Shown here piece by piece: positions 48,595 to 57,279 of a DNA stretch of 64,000 nucleotides (position 1 is its first letter; each line of letters opens with the position of its first letter). Origin of the DNA: Deltaproteobacteria bacterium (GTDB lineage Bacteria > JADJOY01). A program made the position numbers and the translations under genes. The stretch is taken from NCBI GenBank assembly GCA_016713535.1, contig JADJOY010000001.1, forward strand, positions 1 through 64,000. Direction: 5' to 3'. The notes under the pieces were generated by a model that searched no databases, was not told the origin of the DNA, and saw nothing but the letters and a program-made list of their open reading frames with translations.

Positions 48595-50142
48595 TCACCT
48601 CGCCTCTGCCGTGCCGCGCGCGTGGATCGCGCGCACGGCGTCGATGGTGTCGGCGTCGGCCGGGCTCTTGTCGGCGCGGTAGCGCTTGACACGCGCGAAG
48701 CGCAGCGCAACGCCGCCCGGATAGCGCGCGCTGCTCTGGACGTCGCCGAAGGCGATCTCGACCACCAGCTCGGGGCGCACGTGGACCGTCCATTCGTCGC
48801 GGCCGAGCTCGAGGGCGAGGAGCTTCTCGGTCTGCCACGCGAGCCGCTCGTCGGTGAGGCCCTTGAAGGTCTTGCCGAGCATCACGAACCCGCCGTTCGC
48901 GGGATCGCGAGCGCCGAGGTGGAGGTTGCTGAGCCAGCCCTGGCGCCGCCCGCTGCCCCACTCGGCGGCGAGGACGACGAGGTCGAGGGTGTGGACGGGC
49001 TTGAGCTTGCGCCAGCTCCCGCCGCGGCGCCCGGCCTCGTAGGTCGCGGCGAGGGTCTTCGCGACGACGCCTTCGTGCCCGCGGTCGAGAGCGGATTCGA
49101 GGAAGGCCTGCGCAGCGGGTTCGTTGCCGGTCACGACCCGCGGGATCACGAGCGCCGGCGGGAGGGCCTCCGCGAGCGCGTGGAAGCGCGCCGCCGCCGG
49201 TCGATCCAGGAGATCGGCGTCGTCGAGGTGGAGCACGTCGAAGAAGTACGTCGTGAGCGGCAGCTCCGCGCGGAGCGCCTCGACGTCGAGCTTGCGGCCG
49301 AAGCGCCGCATGGTGACCTGGAACGGGTGCGGCCCGCCGTCGGGCTCGAGGGCGATCGTCTCGCCGTCGAGGATCACGGTGCGGGCGGGCAACGCGCGGG
49401 TCACCGCGACGATCTCCGGCACGGCCGCGGTGACGTCGTTGAGCTGGCGGGTGAAGACGCGCACCTCGTCGCCGTCCTTGTGGACCTGTACCCGCGCGCC
49501 GTCGAGCTTCCACTCGAAGGCCGCCTCGCCGAGGTCGGTGAGCACCTCGCCCAGCGAGCCGGCGTCCTGCGCCAGCATCGGCTTCACCGCGACGCCGGGG
49601 CGAAGGCGCAAGCCCGCGAGCGCCTCGCGTCCGCCGCGGAGCGCGAGCTCGGCCACGCCGGGGAGATCGCCGGACACCATCCACGCGCGCCGCACGGTGG
49701 GCTCGTCGAGCGTCGCCGCCCTGGCGACCGCCTGGACCAGCAGACCCTCGAGCGCCCCTTGGCGCAGCTCGCCGACGATCAGCCTCGCCAGGAAGGACTG
49801 CTCGGGCGCTGTCGCGCGCGCGAACAGCTCCTCGAGCGCGCGTCGGCGCTGCGCCGACGAGCCGCTGCCGCTCGCACGGGCCACGGCCGCGAGCGCGCGG
49901 TCGACCTCCACGAGCGTCAGCGCCGCGTCGGGGGCGGCGGCGGTGCCGAGGACGGCGCGCACCAGCGCCGGGCCGGCGCCGACCGGAGCGCGGCCGAGCT
50001 CGCCCGCCAGATACGCGACGCCGAGCCGTACCTCCTCGCGCGCGAGGCGCCGGATCAGCTCGGCGAGCAGGGCGAGCTTCTCGAGGCGCTTGCGCGTCGC
50101 GCCGACCTGTCTCGAGGTCTCCACGAGCTCGCCCAAGCGCAT
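48595..50142 (-). CDS. ATP-dependent DNA ligase, archaeal type
   Basis: This is a 515-residue enzyme, ATG at 50142. The amino-terminal helical DNA-binding domain (LVETSRQVGATRKRLEKLALLAELI) precedes the nucleotidyltransferase domain. That has adenylated Lys in EWKLDGARVQVHKDG (motif I), VILDGE (motif III), FFDVLHLD, GHEGVVAKTL and WRKLKP (motif V), then an OB-fold (DLVVLAAEWGSGRRQGWLSN, LGKTFKGLTDERL). It seals DNA nicks using ATP, usually as a repair enzyme beside the NAD-dependent LigA. The start is divergent from the TatD fusion with 111 bases between. Confidence 0.93.
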   Translation of the reverse strand: MRLGELVETSRQVGATRKRLEKLALLAELIRRLAREEVRLGVAYLAGELGRAPVGAGPALVRAVLGTAAAPDAALTLVEVDRALAAVARASGSGSSAQRRRALEELFARATAPEQSFLARLIVGELRQGALEGLLVQAVARAATLDEPTVRRAWMVSGDLPGVAELALRGGREALAGLRLRPGVAVKPMLAQDAGSLGEVLTDLGEAAFEWKLDGARVQVHKDGDEVRVFTRQLNDVTAAVPEIVAVTRALPARTVILDGETIALEPDGGPHPFQVTMRRFGRKLDVEALRAELPLTTYFFDVLHLDDADLLDRPAAARFHALAEALPPALVIPRVVTGNEPAAQAFLESALDRGHEGVVAKTLAATYEAGRRGGSWRKLKPVHTLDLVVLAAEWGSGRRQGWLSNLHLGARDPANGGFVMLGKTFKGLTDERLAWQTEKLLALELGRDEWTVHVRPELVVEIAFGDVQSSARYPGGVALRFARVKRYRADKSPADADTIDAVRAIHARGTAEAR

Positions 50143-50253
50143 CCACCCAGGGTCGCACCGCGGGCGCGAAGCCGCCAGCGCGGTTCGGTTATCTTGCGCG
50201 CTCCTTCGCGGCGCCCCGTTTCCGGGCCGCTGCGCCTCTCCTGGACTCTCGCG

Positions 50254-51705
50254 ATGACCTCTCCGAGCGCCACCTCTCCAGCCGTCACGACCGCCGCGCG
50301 CGCCTCGCGCGAGTGGGACGCGCTGCCGCGCTTCGTCGACTCCCACTTCCACCCCGACCTCGAGGGCCTCAGGGACGACGTGCCCGCGGTGCTCGAGCGC
50401 GGGCGTCGGGCGGGGGTGTGCGCGTTCGTCGCGGTGGCGGCGGGGCTCGGCTCGTGGGAGAACCCGGTGCGCCTCGCGCGCGAGCACGGCGACGTCTACG
50501 CCACCGTGGGCTGCCATCCCCACGACGTGAAGGACCTCGACGAGGCGGGCTTCGCGCGCATCGCGGAGCTCGCGCGGCTGCCCGAGGTGGTGGCGGTCGG
50601 CGAGACCGGGCTCGACTACTTCTACAAGCTTTCCCCCCGCGAGCAGCAGGTCGCATGGTTCGAGCGCCACCTCGAGCTGGCGCTCGAGGTCGGCAAGCCC
50701 GCGGTGGTCCACGCCCGCGACTCGCTCGACGACCTCGTCGAGATCGCGGCCAGGTTCGCGGCGCGGGGTGTTCGCGGGGTGGTCCATTGCTACACCGGCG
50801 ACGCCGCCACGGCGCGCAAGCTCATGGAGCTCGGCTGGCTGGTGTCGTTCACCGGCATCCTGACGTTCCGCAACGCCGACGAGCTGCGCGCTACCGCGAA
50901 GAGCCTGCCGATCGATCGCCTGATGATCGAGACCGACGCGCCCTACCTGGCGCCGGTTCCACATCGTGGAAAGGGGCCCAACGAGCCGGCGTACGTGGTG
51001 CGGGTCGCGGAGACGCTCGCGACGCTCTTCGGGCTCACGGTCGCCGACGTGGCGCGCATCACCACCACCAATGCGCGGCGGTTCTTCGGGCTCGACCTCG
51101 ACGGTTCCTTCGAGATCGCGTACCGGATCCGCAACTCGCTCTACCTCAACATCACCAACCGCTGCACGATCGCGTGCGTCTTCTGCGGCAAGTTCAAGGA
51201 CTTCACCGTGAAGGGGCACGATCTGCGGCTGCGCGGCGGCGAGCCGAGCGTCGAGCGGATCCTGGACGCGATCGGCGACCCCACCGGGCTCGACGAGGTG
51301 GTGTTCTGCGGCTACGGCGAGCCGACGCTCAGGCTCGACGTGGTGAAAGAGGTCGCCGCCCGCGTCCACGCCATGGGCAAGCGGGTGCGCCTCAACACCG
51401 ATGGACTCGGCAACCTCGTGCACGGGCGCGACATCGTGCCCGAGCTGGTGGGCGTCGTGGACACCATGAGCGTCAGCCTGAATGCCCAGGATGCCCCCAC
51501 GTATGCGCGGGTTTGTCCCTCCAAGCACGGCGAGGCGGCCTACCCCAAGCTGCTCGAGTTCCTGCGCTCGGTGAAGGCCCACCGGCTCGACGCGCAGGTT
51601 TCCGTGGTGGCGCCTCTCGACGGCGTGGATGTCGAGGCTTGCAAGCGCATCGCCGACGACCTGGGGCTGCGGTTCCGGGTTCGGCCCTTCGACGAGATCG
51701 GCTGA
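50254..51705 (+). CDS. TatD nuclease fused to a radical SAM domain
   Basis: This is a 483-residue single polypeptide. Residues about 25-280 are a TatD metal-dependent deoxyribonuclease: FVDSHFHPDLEGL, VGCHPHDVKDLD, VGETGLDYFYKL, KPAVVHARDS, GVVHCYTGDAATAR and MIETDAPYLAPVPHRGK. Residues about 290-483 are a radical SAM domain with CTIACVFCGK near residue 302, then GGEPSVERIL, VVFCGYGEPTLRLDVVKEVA and RLNTDGLGNLVHGRDI. The radical SAM part matches the TatD-associated group, where genes are adjacent or fused; substrate is unknown. Continuous reading through the linker GLDLDGSFEIAYRIRNSLYL shows that the fusion is genuine. Confidence 0.93.
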   Translation: MTSPSATSPAVTTAARASREWDALPRFVDSHFHPDLEGLRDDVPAVLERGRRAGVCAFVAVAAGLGSWENPVRLAREHGDVYATVGCHPHDVKDLDEAGFARIAELARLPEVVAVGETGLDYFYKLSPREQQVAWFERHLELALEVGKPAVVHARDSLDDLVEIAARFAARGVRGVVHCYTGDAATARKLMELGWLVSFTGILTFRNADELRATAKSLPIDRLMIETDAPYLAPVPHRGKGPNEPAYVVRVAETLATLFGLTVADVARITTTNARRFFGLDLDGSFEIAYRIRNSLYLNITNRCTIACVFCGKFKDFTVKGHDLRLRGGEPSVERILDAIGDPTGLDEVVFCGYGEPTLRLDVVKEVAARVHAMGKRVRLNTDGLGNLVHGRDIVPELVGVVDTMSVSLNAQDAPTYARVCPSKHGEAAYPKLLEFLRSVKAHRLDAQVSVVAPLDGVDVEACKRIADDLGLRFRVRPFDEIG

Positions 51706-51785
51706 GCGCCGGCGCCGCACCCGCCGCTTGCGCCCTCGTCGGACGGGCACCTAAGATGCTTGCGCGTGCGGGTTAGTGCGGACGC

Positions 51786-52628
51786 GTGTCCGCTCGTCGA
51801 GCGGGCTCGTGGGGTGGGTGGCAGTTGGCCGCAGCGGATCTCCCGATCGATCTCGCGTCGACCCGGGGCGGTGCCTCGCGGCCGCCGCCGGGTCGGGTGC
51901 GGGCGGGCGGGGAGCTCGTCGAGGCCGCGCGCTCCGGGACACTCGGCCGCCTCGCGGCGGGCGTGGTCCACGAGGTGCGCAACCCCCTCGGGGTGGTGGC
52001 GCTCGGGGTCGCCTTCCTGCGCAAGCACCCCGCCGCCGACGATCCGGAGCTGGCCGAGGTCCTGGCCGACATGTCCGACGCGGTCGCGCGGGCCGGCGCC
52101 GCCGTGGCGGGGCTGCTCGATCTCGCGACGCCGCGCGACGCCGTGACGTGCCGGCGCGCCCTCGTCGAGCCGCTGCACCGGGCGCTGGCGCTGGTTCGGA
52201 TGCAGAAGTGCTGCGGCGGTGTCGACATCGTCGTGGACCTCGGCGCGGACCTTCCCGAGGTGGAGGTCGACGAGGTGGGCACCACCCACGTGCTGGTCAA
52301 CGTGCTGCTCGACCTCCTCGATGCGCCGCCCGGCGCCGAGTCGATCCGGATCCACACCTTTGCGCTCGGCGCCCTCGACCCTGGCGCCCCTGGCGACGGC
52401 GCCCCGCGACGCGCCTGGGTGGTGTGCGAGGTCGAGAGCGTCCCGGTGAGGGTGCCGCGGGGCGTGCCCCATCCCGCGCCGGGCCACGGTCCCTGGCACC
52501 CCCTCGCACGGAACCCGGGCTTCACGGTGTCGCGGCAGCTCGTCGAGGACCACGGCGGCTGGCTCCGGGTGACGAAGGGCCGCGGCGGCGGAGCACGCGT
52601 GACGGTCGCCTATCCGGCGGCGGAGTGA
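51786..52628 (+). CDS. Degenerate sensor histidine kinase
   Basis: This is a 280-residue soluble protein from a GTG at 51786. The HisKA phosphoacceptor region is intact (RLAAGVVHEVRNPLGVVALG, His near residue 62). The ATPase domain is eroded: the N box reads LVNVLLDLLDA with Asp where Asn binds Mg-ATP, and the G1 and G2 boxes (DxGxG, GTGLGL) are not recognisable; only the final GGWLRVTKGRGGGARVTVAYP remains. It may bind or accept phosphate without efficient autophosphorylation. No sensor domain or membrane helix is seen. The response regulator follows after 6 bases, so the two act together. Confidence 0.8.
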   Translation: MSARRAGSWGGWQLAAADLPIDLASTRGGASRPPPGRVRAGGELVEAARSGTLGRLAAGVVHEVRNPLGVVALGVAFLRKHPAADDPELAEVLADMSDAVARAGAAVAGLLDLATPRDAVTCRRALVEPLHRALALVRMQKCCGGVDIVVDLGADLPEVEVDEVGTTHVLVNVLLDLLDAPPGAESIRIHTFALGALDPGAPGDGAPRRAWVVCEVESVPVRVPRGVPHPAPGHGPWHPLARNPGFTVSRQLVEDHGGWLRVTKGRGGGARVTVAYPAAE

Positions 52629-52634
52629 ACGACG

Positions 52635-53063
52635 ATGGAGCGGACGCGGATCCTGGTGATCGACGACGAGGCGGCCATGACGCGCATGTTGCGCAGGAAC
52701 CTCGAGCGCACCGGGCGCTTCGAGGTGCGCGAGGAGAACCACGCCAGGCGCGCCGTCGACACCGCGCTCGCGTTCCAGCCGGAGCTGGTCGTGCTCGACG
52801 TGCTCATGCCCGAGATGGACGGCACTCAGGTCGCCGCGGAGTTCCGCCAGCGCGCCGAGCTGTCACGGGTGCCGGTGCTGTTCCTGAGCGCGCTGGTGCC
52901 GACCGGCGACTTCTCGACGGCCGAGGCACCGCCGGGCCTGTTCTTCGTCAAGCCGGTCGAGGTGGACGTGCTGATCGAGGCGATCGATCACGTGGTCGCA
53001 GCGTCGCGGGCCGAGGCGACGCACGGAGGCGAGGCCGTCACAGGCCCATCGACTTGGCGATGA
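52635..53063 (+). CDS. Single-domain response regulator
   Basis: This is a 142-residue CheY-like receiver without output domain. Acidic pocket residues are in ILVIDDEAAMTRML, the phosphoacceptor Asp in LVVLDVLMPEMDG (about residue 55), Ser in VLFLSALV and the conserved Lys in LFFVKPVEVD. A tail of about 25 residues overlaps the carboxy-terminal end of the convergent acyl-CoA dehydrogenase by 26 bases. It should receive phosphate from a kinase and signal by protein contact. Confidence 0.9.
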   Translation: MERTRILVIDDEAAMTRMLRRNLERTGRFEVREENHARRAVDTALAFQPELVVLDVLMPEMDGTQVAAEFRQRAELSRVPVLFLSALVPTGDFSTAEAPPGLFFVKPVEVDVLIEAIDHVVAASRAEATHGGEAVTGPSTWR

Positions 53064-54183
53064 TCTCCTTCATGATCTCCTGCGTGCCGCCGCCGATCGG
53101 GATCAGGCGCGCGTCGCGGCTCAGCCGCTCCACCCAGGTCTCGCGCATGTAGCCCATGCCGCCGAAGAGCTGGACGGCGTCGTAGGTCACGCTGACGGCG
53201 GTCTCGGCGGCGACGTTCTTCGCCATCGAGACCTCGGTGGGGATGTAGTCGCCCTGGTCCATGCGGTGCGCGATCTGGTACGTGAGGGTCTTCGCCGCGA
53301 GCACGCGCGTGGCCATGTCGGCGAGCTTGTGGCGGGTGACCTGGAAGGCCGAGATGGGCTTCCCGAAGGCGCGCCGCTCCTTGACGTAGCGGCGCGCCTC
53401 TTCGAACGCGATCTCGGCGGTCGCCGAGCCGTAGGCGGCGAGCCCGAGCCGCTCGGTCTGGAAGTTCCGCATCAAGGTGACGAAGCCGCTCCCTTCCTCG
53501 CCGCAGCGGTTGGCGATCGGCACGCGGACGTCCTCGAACGAGAGCTCGGCGGTGTCGCTCGCCCACCAGCCCGTCTTCTTGAGCGCGCGCGAGACGCGCA
53601 CTCCGGGCATGTCCTTCTCGATCACGAGGAAGGTGAGGCCACCGTGGACGTCCTCGCCGGTGCGCACCAGGGTGGTCAGGACGTCGGCGCGCACGCCCGA
53701 GGTGATGAAGAGCTTCGAGCCGTTGACGACGTAGTGGTCGCCGTCGCGCACGGCGCGGGTGGTGAGGCCGGCGACGTCGCTCCCGGTGCCTGGCTCGGTG
53801 ATGGCGAGCGAGGCGATCTTCTCGCCGGCGAGCACCGGGCGCGCGAAGCGCTCGTGGAGGTCCGGGTTCTCCGACTGGATGATCGCGGGCAGCCCGATGC
53901 CGAGCGAGCCGAGTCCCACGACCACTCCGGTGGAGCGGCCGTACATCATGCCCTCGCAGGCCATCACGGCGTGCAGCGCGCCACCTCCGCCGCCGCCGAG
54001 CTCCTCGGGGAAGCCGATGCCGAGCACGCCGGCCTCGGCGGCCTTGCGGTAGAGCGCGCGCGGGAAGGAGCACGCCTCCTCCCACTCCTCGGCGTGGGGC
54101 GCGATCTCCTTCTCGGCGAAGCGGCGGCAGGTGTCGCGGAGCGCGCGGTGGGTGTCGTCGAGGAAGTTGTCGAAGAAGTCCAT
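53038..54183 (-). CDS. Acyl-CoA dehydrogenase
   Basis: This is a 381-residue FAD flavoenzyme oxidising acyl-CoA to enoyl-CoA. Family signatures are LAITEPGTGSDVAGL (FAD and substrate loop), KLFITSGVRADVL, GGLTFLVIEKDMPGV, RRAFGKPISAFQVTRHKLADM and YDAVQLFGGMGYMRETWVERLSRDARL followed by IGGGTQEIMKEIIAKSMG. The catalytic Glu position lies before the RDAR segment. The start is ATG at 54183. It is monocistronic and convergent with the two-component pair; chain-length preference cannot be judged. Confidence 0.93.
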   Translation of the reverse strand: MDFFDNFLDDTHRALRDTCRRFAEKEIAPHAEEWEEACSFPRALYRKAAEAGVLGIGFPEELGGGGGGALHAVMACEGMMYGRSTGVVVGLGSLGIGLPAIIQSENPDLHERFARPVLAGEKIASLAITEPGTGSDVAGLTTRAVRDGDHYVVNGSKLFITSGVRADVLTTLVRTGEDVHGGLTFLVIEKDMPGVRVSRALKKTGWWASDTAELSFEDVRVPIANRCGEEGSGFVTLMRNFQTERLGLAAYGSATAEIAFEEARRYVKERRAFGKPISAFQVTRHKLADMATRVLAAKTLTYQIAHRMDQGDYIPTEVSMAKNVAAETAVSVTYDAVQLFGGMGYMRETWVERLSRDARLIPIGGGTQEIMKEIIAKSMGL

Positions 54184-54397
54184 GCTCGGCCTCGAGGATG
54201 AGGGACGGAAGGGAACGCGGGACGACGTCGCGAGTGTGGCCCAAAGCGTCGCGAGTGGCGCCCGAGGTCGCGCCGCGCGGGCGGCCCGCGAACCGTACGC
54301 GTGACCGCGGCGCGCGGCCTGGCGGAACACCGATCTCGGAGCTACCATCCCGACGCCGTTCGGGTTTTTGCGCTCGTTCCCCGTGGAGGATTCGCTC

Positions 54398-55708
54398 GTG
54401 AGCCAGGCCGCCGACGTGCACGCGCTGCTGTCCAGGATCGACGCTCGGCTGGAGGCGATCGAGCGCCGGGTGCAGGCCCTCGAGGCGCGGGTCACCACCC
54501 TCGACAAGACCGAGACCGAGGAGGGCGGCGCGGTCCTGACGCTCATCGAGATGCTCGACTCGGGGGATGCCGACTCGGTCCTGAACGCCACCGAGGCCTT
54601 GGCGCGGCTCGGCACCGAGGCGATCCCGGCGCTGACCGGGATGCTGCGCAACCCGGACTCGGCACTGAGGCGGCGCGCGGCGCTCGGGCTCGGCGCGATC
54701 GGCCCCGAGGCCCGCGGCGCGGTGAACGCGCTGGTGACCGTGCTCAAGGACGAGTCGGCGAGCGTGCGGCAGGCGGTGGCGCAGGTCCTGGGCGCGATCG
54801 GGCCTGCGGCCAAGGCCGCCGCCCCCGCCCTGATCGAGGCCAGCATCAAGGATCCCGACGTGGCGGTGCGCGGCCGTGCCGCGCTCGCCCTCGGTGCGAT
54901 CGGACCGGCGGCGCGGATCGCGGTGCCGGCGCTGATCGAGGCGCTCTTCGACGAGGTCGCCGACGTCCGCCAGTCGGCGGCGCAGCTCCTGGGCGAGCTC
55001 GGTCAGGACGCGCGCTCGGCGGTGCAGGCGCTCGTGACGGCGCTGCGCGACGAGCAGTGGCGAGTGCGGCGCAGCGCCGCGTGGGCCCTCGCCGAGATCG
55101 GCAAGGAGGCCGACGAGGCGGTGCCGGCGCTCCTGCACGCGCTCTCGGACAAGGAGTGGGGTGTTCGCAAGTCGGCGGCGTGGGCGATCGGCAACATCCG
55201 CCCCGACCCCGCGCGCTGCGTGCCGGCGCTGGTACAGGCGCTGGGTGACGCTGTCGGCGACGTGCGCTACTGGGCGGCGCAGGCGCTCGGCGAGATGGGG
55301 CCGGCCGCGGCCGACGCTGTGGGGCGGCTCACCCAGTCGCTCACGGACGAGGACTCGAACGTGCGGCGGCGCGCGGCGCAGGCGCTCGGCTCGATCGGCG
55401 CGGCCTCGAAGAGCGCCTTGCCGGCGCTGGTCGGCGCGCTCGGGGACGAGGCCACCGAGGTGCGCCAGGCAGCGGCGCAGGTGCTCGGCGAGCTGGGCGT
55501 GGGCGGCGGCGAATCGGTGGCGGACGCGCTGGTCGGTGCGCTCAAGGATCCGGCGCCGGATGTGCGGCAGGTCGCCGCGCAAGCGCTCGGCGCGGTCGGA
55601 CGCGGCAGCGCCCACGCGATCGAGGCCCTCGAAGAGTCTCTCAAGGACGAGACGCCCTGGGTTCGCCAGCAAGCCGCCGAGGCCCTCGACCGCCTGCGCG
55701 GCGGGTGA
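54398..55708 (+). CDS. HEAT-repeat scaffold protein 1
   Basis: This is a 436-residue protein from a GTG at 54398, eight bases after GGAGGA. A short coiled coil (LLSRIDARLEAIERRVQALEARV, residues about 10-32) precedes about eleven HEAT repeats of roughly 33 residues. Each has a distinct, recognisable core: RAALGLGAIG, VRQAVAQVLGAIG, VRGRAALALGAIG, VRQSAAQLLGELG, VRRSAAWALAEIG, VRKSAAWAIGNI, VRYWAAQALGEMG, VRRRAAQALGSIG, VRQAAAQVLGELG, VRQVAAQALGAVG and VRQQAAEALDRL. The solenoid is soluble and likely a protein-binding scaffold. A longer paralogue lies beyond leuA and shares unit order. Confidence 0.9.
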   Translation: MSQAADVHALLSRIDARLEAIERRVQALEARVTTLDKTETEEGGAVLTLIEMLDSGDADSVLNATEALARLGTEAIPALTGMLRNPDSALRRRAALGLGAIGPEARGAVNALVTVLKDESASVRQAVAQVLGAIGPAAKAAAPALIEASIKDPDVAVRGRAALALGAIGPAARIAVPALIEALFDEVADVRQSAAQLLGELGQDARSAVQALVTALRDEQWRVRRSAAWALAEIGKEADEAVPALLHALSDKEWGVRKSAAWAIGNIRPDPARCVPALVQALGDAVGDVRYWAAQALGEMGPAAADAVGRLTQSLTDEDSNVRRRAAQALGSIGAASKSALPALVGALGDEATEVRQAAAQVLGELGVGGGESVADALVGALKDPAPDVRQVAAQALGAVGRGSAHAIEALEESLKDETPWVRQQAAEALDRLRGG

Positions 55709-55754
55709 CTGTCGGCCCCCGATGAAGCGGGCGCCGTCCACTCGCTCGACTCAC

Positions 55755-55783
55755 TTGACGTCCCGTAGGTCGATCCATACTCT
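55755..55783 (+). promoter_or_regulatory. Candidate promoter of the leu leader
   Basis: TTGACG at 55755-55760 is followed after 17 bases by TACTCT (55778-55783); CATACT two bases upstream is an alternative -10. A transcript starting near 55790 would place the leader ATG (55794) almost at its 5' end. Confidence 0.45.
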
Positions 55784-55793
55784 GAGGCTCGTC

Positions 55794-55868
55794 ATGCGTT
55801 CCTTCGCGGCCACCCAGCTTCGCGCCCTCTCTCTCCTCCTTACCGAGGCGGGGGAAGGGACCGCCTGA
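55794..55868 (+). CDS. leuL: Leucine-rich leader peptide of leuA
   Basis: A 24-residue open frame, MRSFAATQLRALSLLLTEAG and four more residues, contains five Leu in eight codons (55818, 55827, 55833, 55836 and 55839; the last three are consecutive). It ends at 55868, 43 bases before an intrinsic terminator and 150 bases before leuA. A hairpin AGGCGG/CCGCCT (55846-55866) lies within its end. This layout, regulatory amino acid repeated just before a terminator, is that of leu operon attenuation. No ribosome site is visible, and the peptide may be translated from a near-leaderless transcript. Confidence 0.6.
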   Translation: MRSFAATQLRALSLLLTEAGEGTA

Positions 55869-55910
55869 GCGAGGCCGCGCTAGACCAGCCGCGACGAACC
55901 CCACTCAGCC

Positions 55911-55947
55911 AACCCTCTCCCGCCGAAGCCGGCCGGAGAGGGTTTTG
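55911..55947 (+). terminator. Terminator/attenuator upstream of leuA
   Basis: AACCCTCTCC (55911-55920) pairs exactly with GGAGAGGGTT (55935-55944) and continues TTG, giving GGGTTTTG. It can stop transcripts from the leader promoter before leuA, or those of HEAT protein 1. The G-rich stretch 55851-55858 in the leader could pair with the 5' arm as an antiterminator. Confidence 0.75.
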
Positions 55948-56018
55948 CGCTCCTGGAGCATGGGGCTCCCCGATCGCACCGCCCACCGCCCGAGCCTCTC
56001 GGCGGAAGGAGCCGTGCG

Positions 56019-57209
56019 ATGTCCAAGTCGGATCAGGTCTTCATCTTCGATACCACCCTGCGTGACGGCGAGCAGTCCGCCGGGGTGTCGTTCACGCTCG
56101 ACGACAAGATCGAGATCGCCCGCGACCTGGCGGCGATGAAGGTCGACGTCATCGAGGTCGGCTTCCCGGCCGCCTCACCGGTCGAGCAGGACGCGGTGGC
56201 GGCGATCGCCCGCGAGGCCCGCGGCATCCGCGTCGCGGCGCTGGCCCGCGCGGTGGCGAGCGACGTCGACGCTGCCGGCGCGGCGCTGCGGCACGCCGAG
56301 GCGCCGCGCATCCACGTCTTCCTGTCGGCGAGCGAGGTCCAGCTCCGCCACCAGCTGCGCAAGGACCGCGAGCAGGTGGTGCGCATGACCGACGCCATGG
56401 TGCGGCGCGCTCGCCAGTTCACCGACGACGTCGAGTTCAGCCCCATGGACGCCACCCGCGCGGACATCGGCTTCGTGTCCGAGGTGGTGCGCACGGCGCT
56501 GCGCGCGGGCGCCACGACCATCAACATTCCCGACACCGTCGGCTGGGTGATGCCCGGCGTGCTGAGCGCGCGGATCGCCGAGCTGCGCCACCGCGTGCCG
56601 GAGATCGAGGCCGCCGTGATCTCGTTCCACGGTCACGACGACCTGGGACTGGCGACCGCCAACGCGCTGGCCGCGGTGGGCGCCGGTGTGCGCCAGATCG
56701 AGGCCACGGTGAACGGCATCGGTGAGCGCGCCGGGAACACGCCGCTCGAGGAGATCGTGATGGCGATCCACGTCCACCGCGACGTGCTGGGCGTGCACAC
56801 CGGCGTCGACACCACCGGCATCCAGCCGATCTCGCACAAGGTCGCGGCGAAGAGTGGCCTGCACGTGGCCGCGAACAAGGCCGTGGTCGGCCGCAACGCG
56901 TTCCGTCACGCCTCGGGGATCCACCAGGACGGAGTGGTCAAGTTCCGCGAGACCTTCGAGATCCTGGACCCCGCCGAGGTCGGCAATGTCCGCGGCACGG
57001 AGATCGTGCTGGGCAAGCTCTCCGGACGCGCCGGGTTCCGGGCCCGCGCCGAGCAGCTCGGCCTGACGATGGCCGACCCCGACTGGGAGGTCGCGTTCGA
57101 GCGCTTCCAGCTGATCGCCGACCGCAGCCGCGAGGTCGACGACGCGGCCGTACGCACCATCGTCGCGGACACGATTCGCGAGACCGGACGCCATGTTTCC
57201 GTGGCATGA
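56019..57209 (+). CDS. leuA: 2-isopropylmalate synthase without regulatory domain
   Basis: This 396-residue enzyme condenses acetyl-CoA with 2-oxoisovalerate, the first step of leucine synthesis. Signatures are FDTTLRDGEQSAGVSF, VDVIEVGFPAASP, FHGHDDLGLATANALAAV (metal His pair), NGIGERAGNTPLEEIVMA and HASGIHQDGVVKF. Family enzymes are commonly above 500 residues with a carboxy-terminal leucine-binding domain; here the protein ends soon after the subdomains, at SREVDDAAVRTIVADTIRE, so feedback inhibition by leucine is probably lost. A related claisen enzyme (citramalate or homocitrate synthase) is possible but the motifs favour LeuA. An attenuator-like leader precedes it. Confidence 0.85.
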   Translation: MSKSDQVFIFDTTLRDGEQSAGVSFTLDDKIEIARDLAAMKVDVIEVGFPAASPVEQDAVAAIAREARGIRVAALARAVASDVDAAGAALRHAEAPRIHVFLSASEVQLRHQLRKDREQVVRMTDAMVRRARQFTDDVEFSPMDATRADIGFVSEVVRTALRAGATTINIPDTVGWVMPGVLSARIAELRHRVPEIEAAVISFHGHDDLGLATANALAAVGAGVRQIEATVNGIGERAGNTPLEEIVMAIHVHRDVLGVHTGVDTTGIQPISHKVAAKSGLHVAANKAVVGRNAFRHASGIHQDGVVKFRETFEILDPAEVGNVRGTEIVLGKLSGRAGFRARAEQLGLTMADPDWEVAFERFQLIADRSREVDDAAVRTIVADTIRETGRHVSVA

Positions 57210-57279
57210 TGCGGCCTCCGCGCGACGCCGCCACGGGCCGCGCCGGTCCCATTCCGCGAGCATCCGGGAGGCCGTGGCC

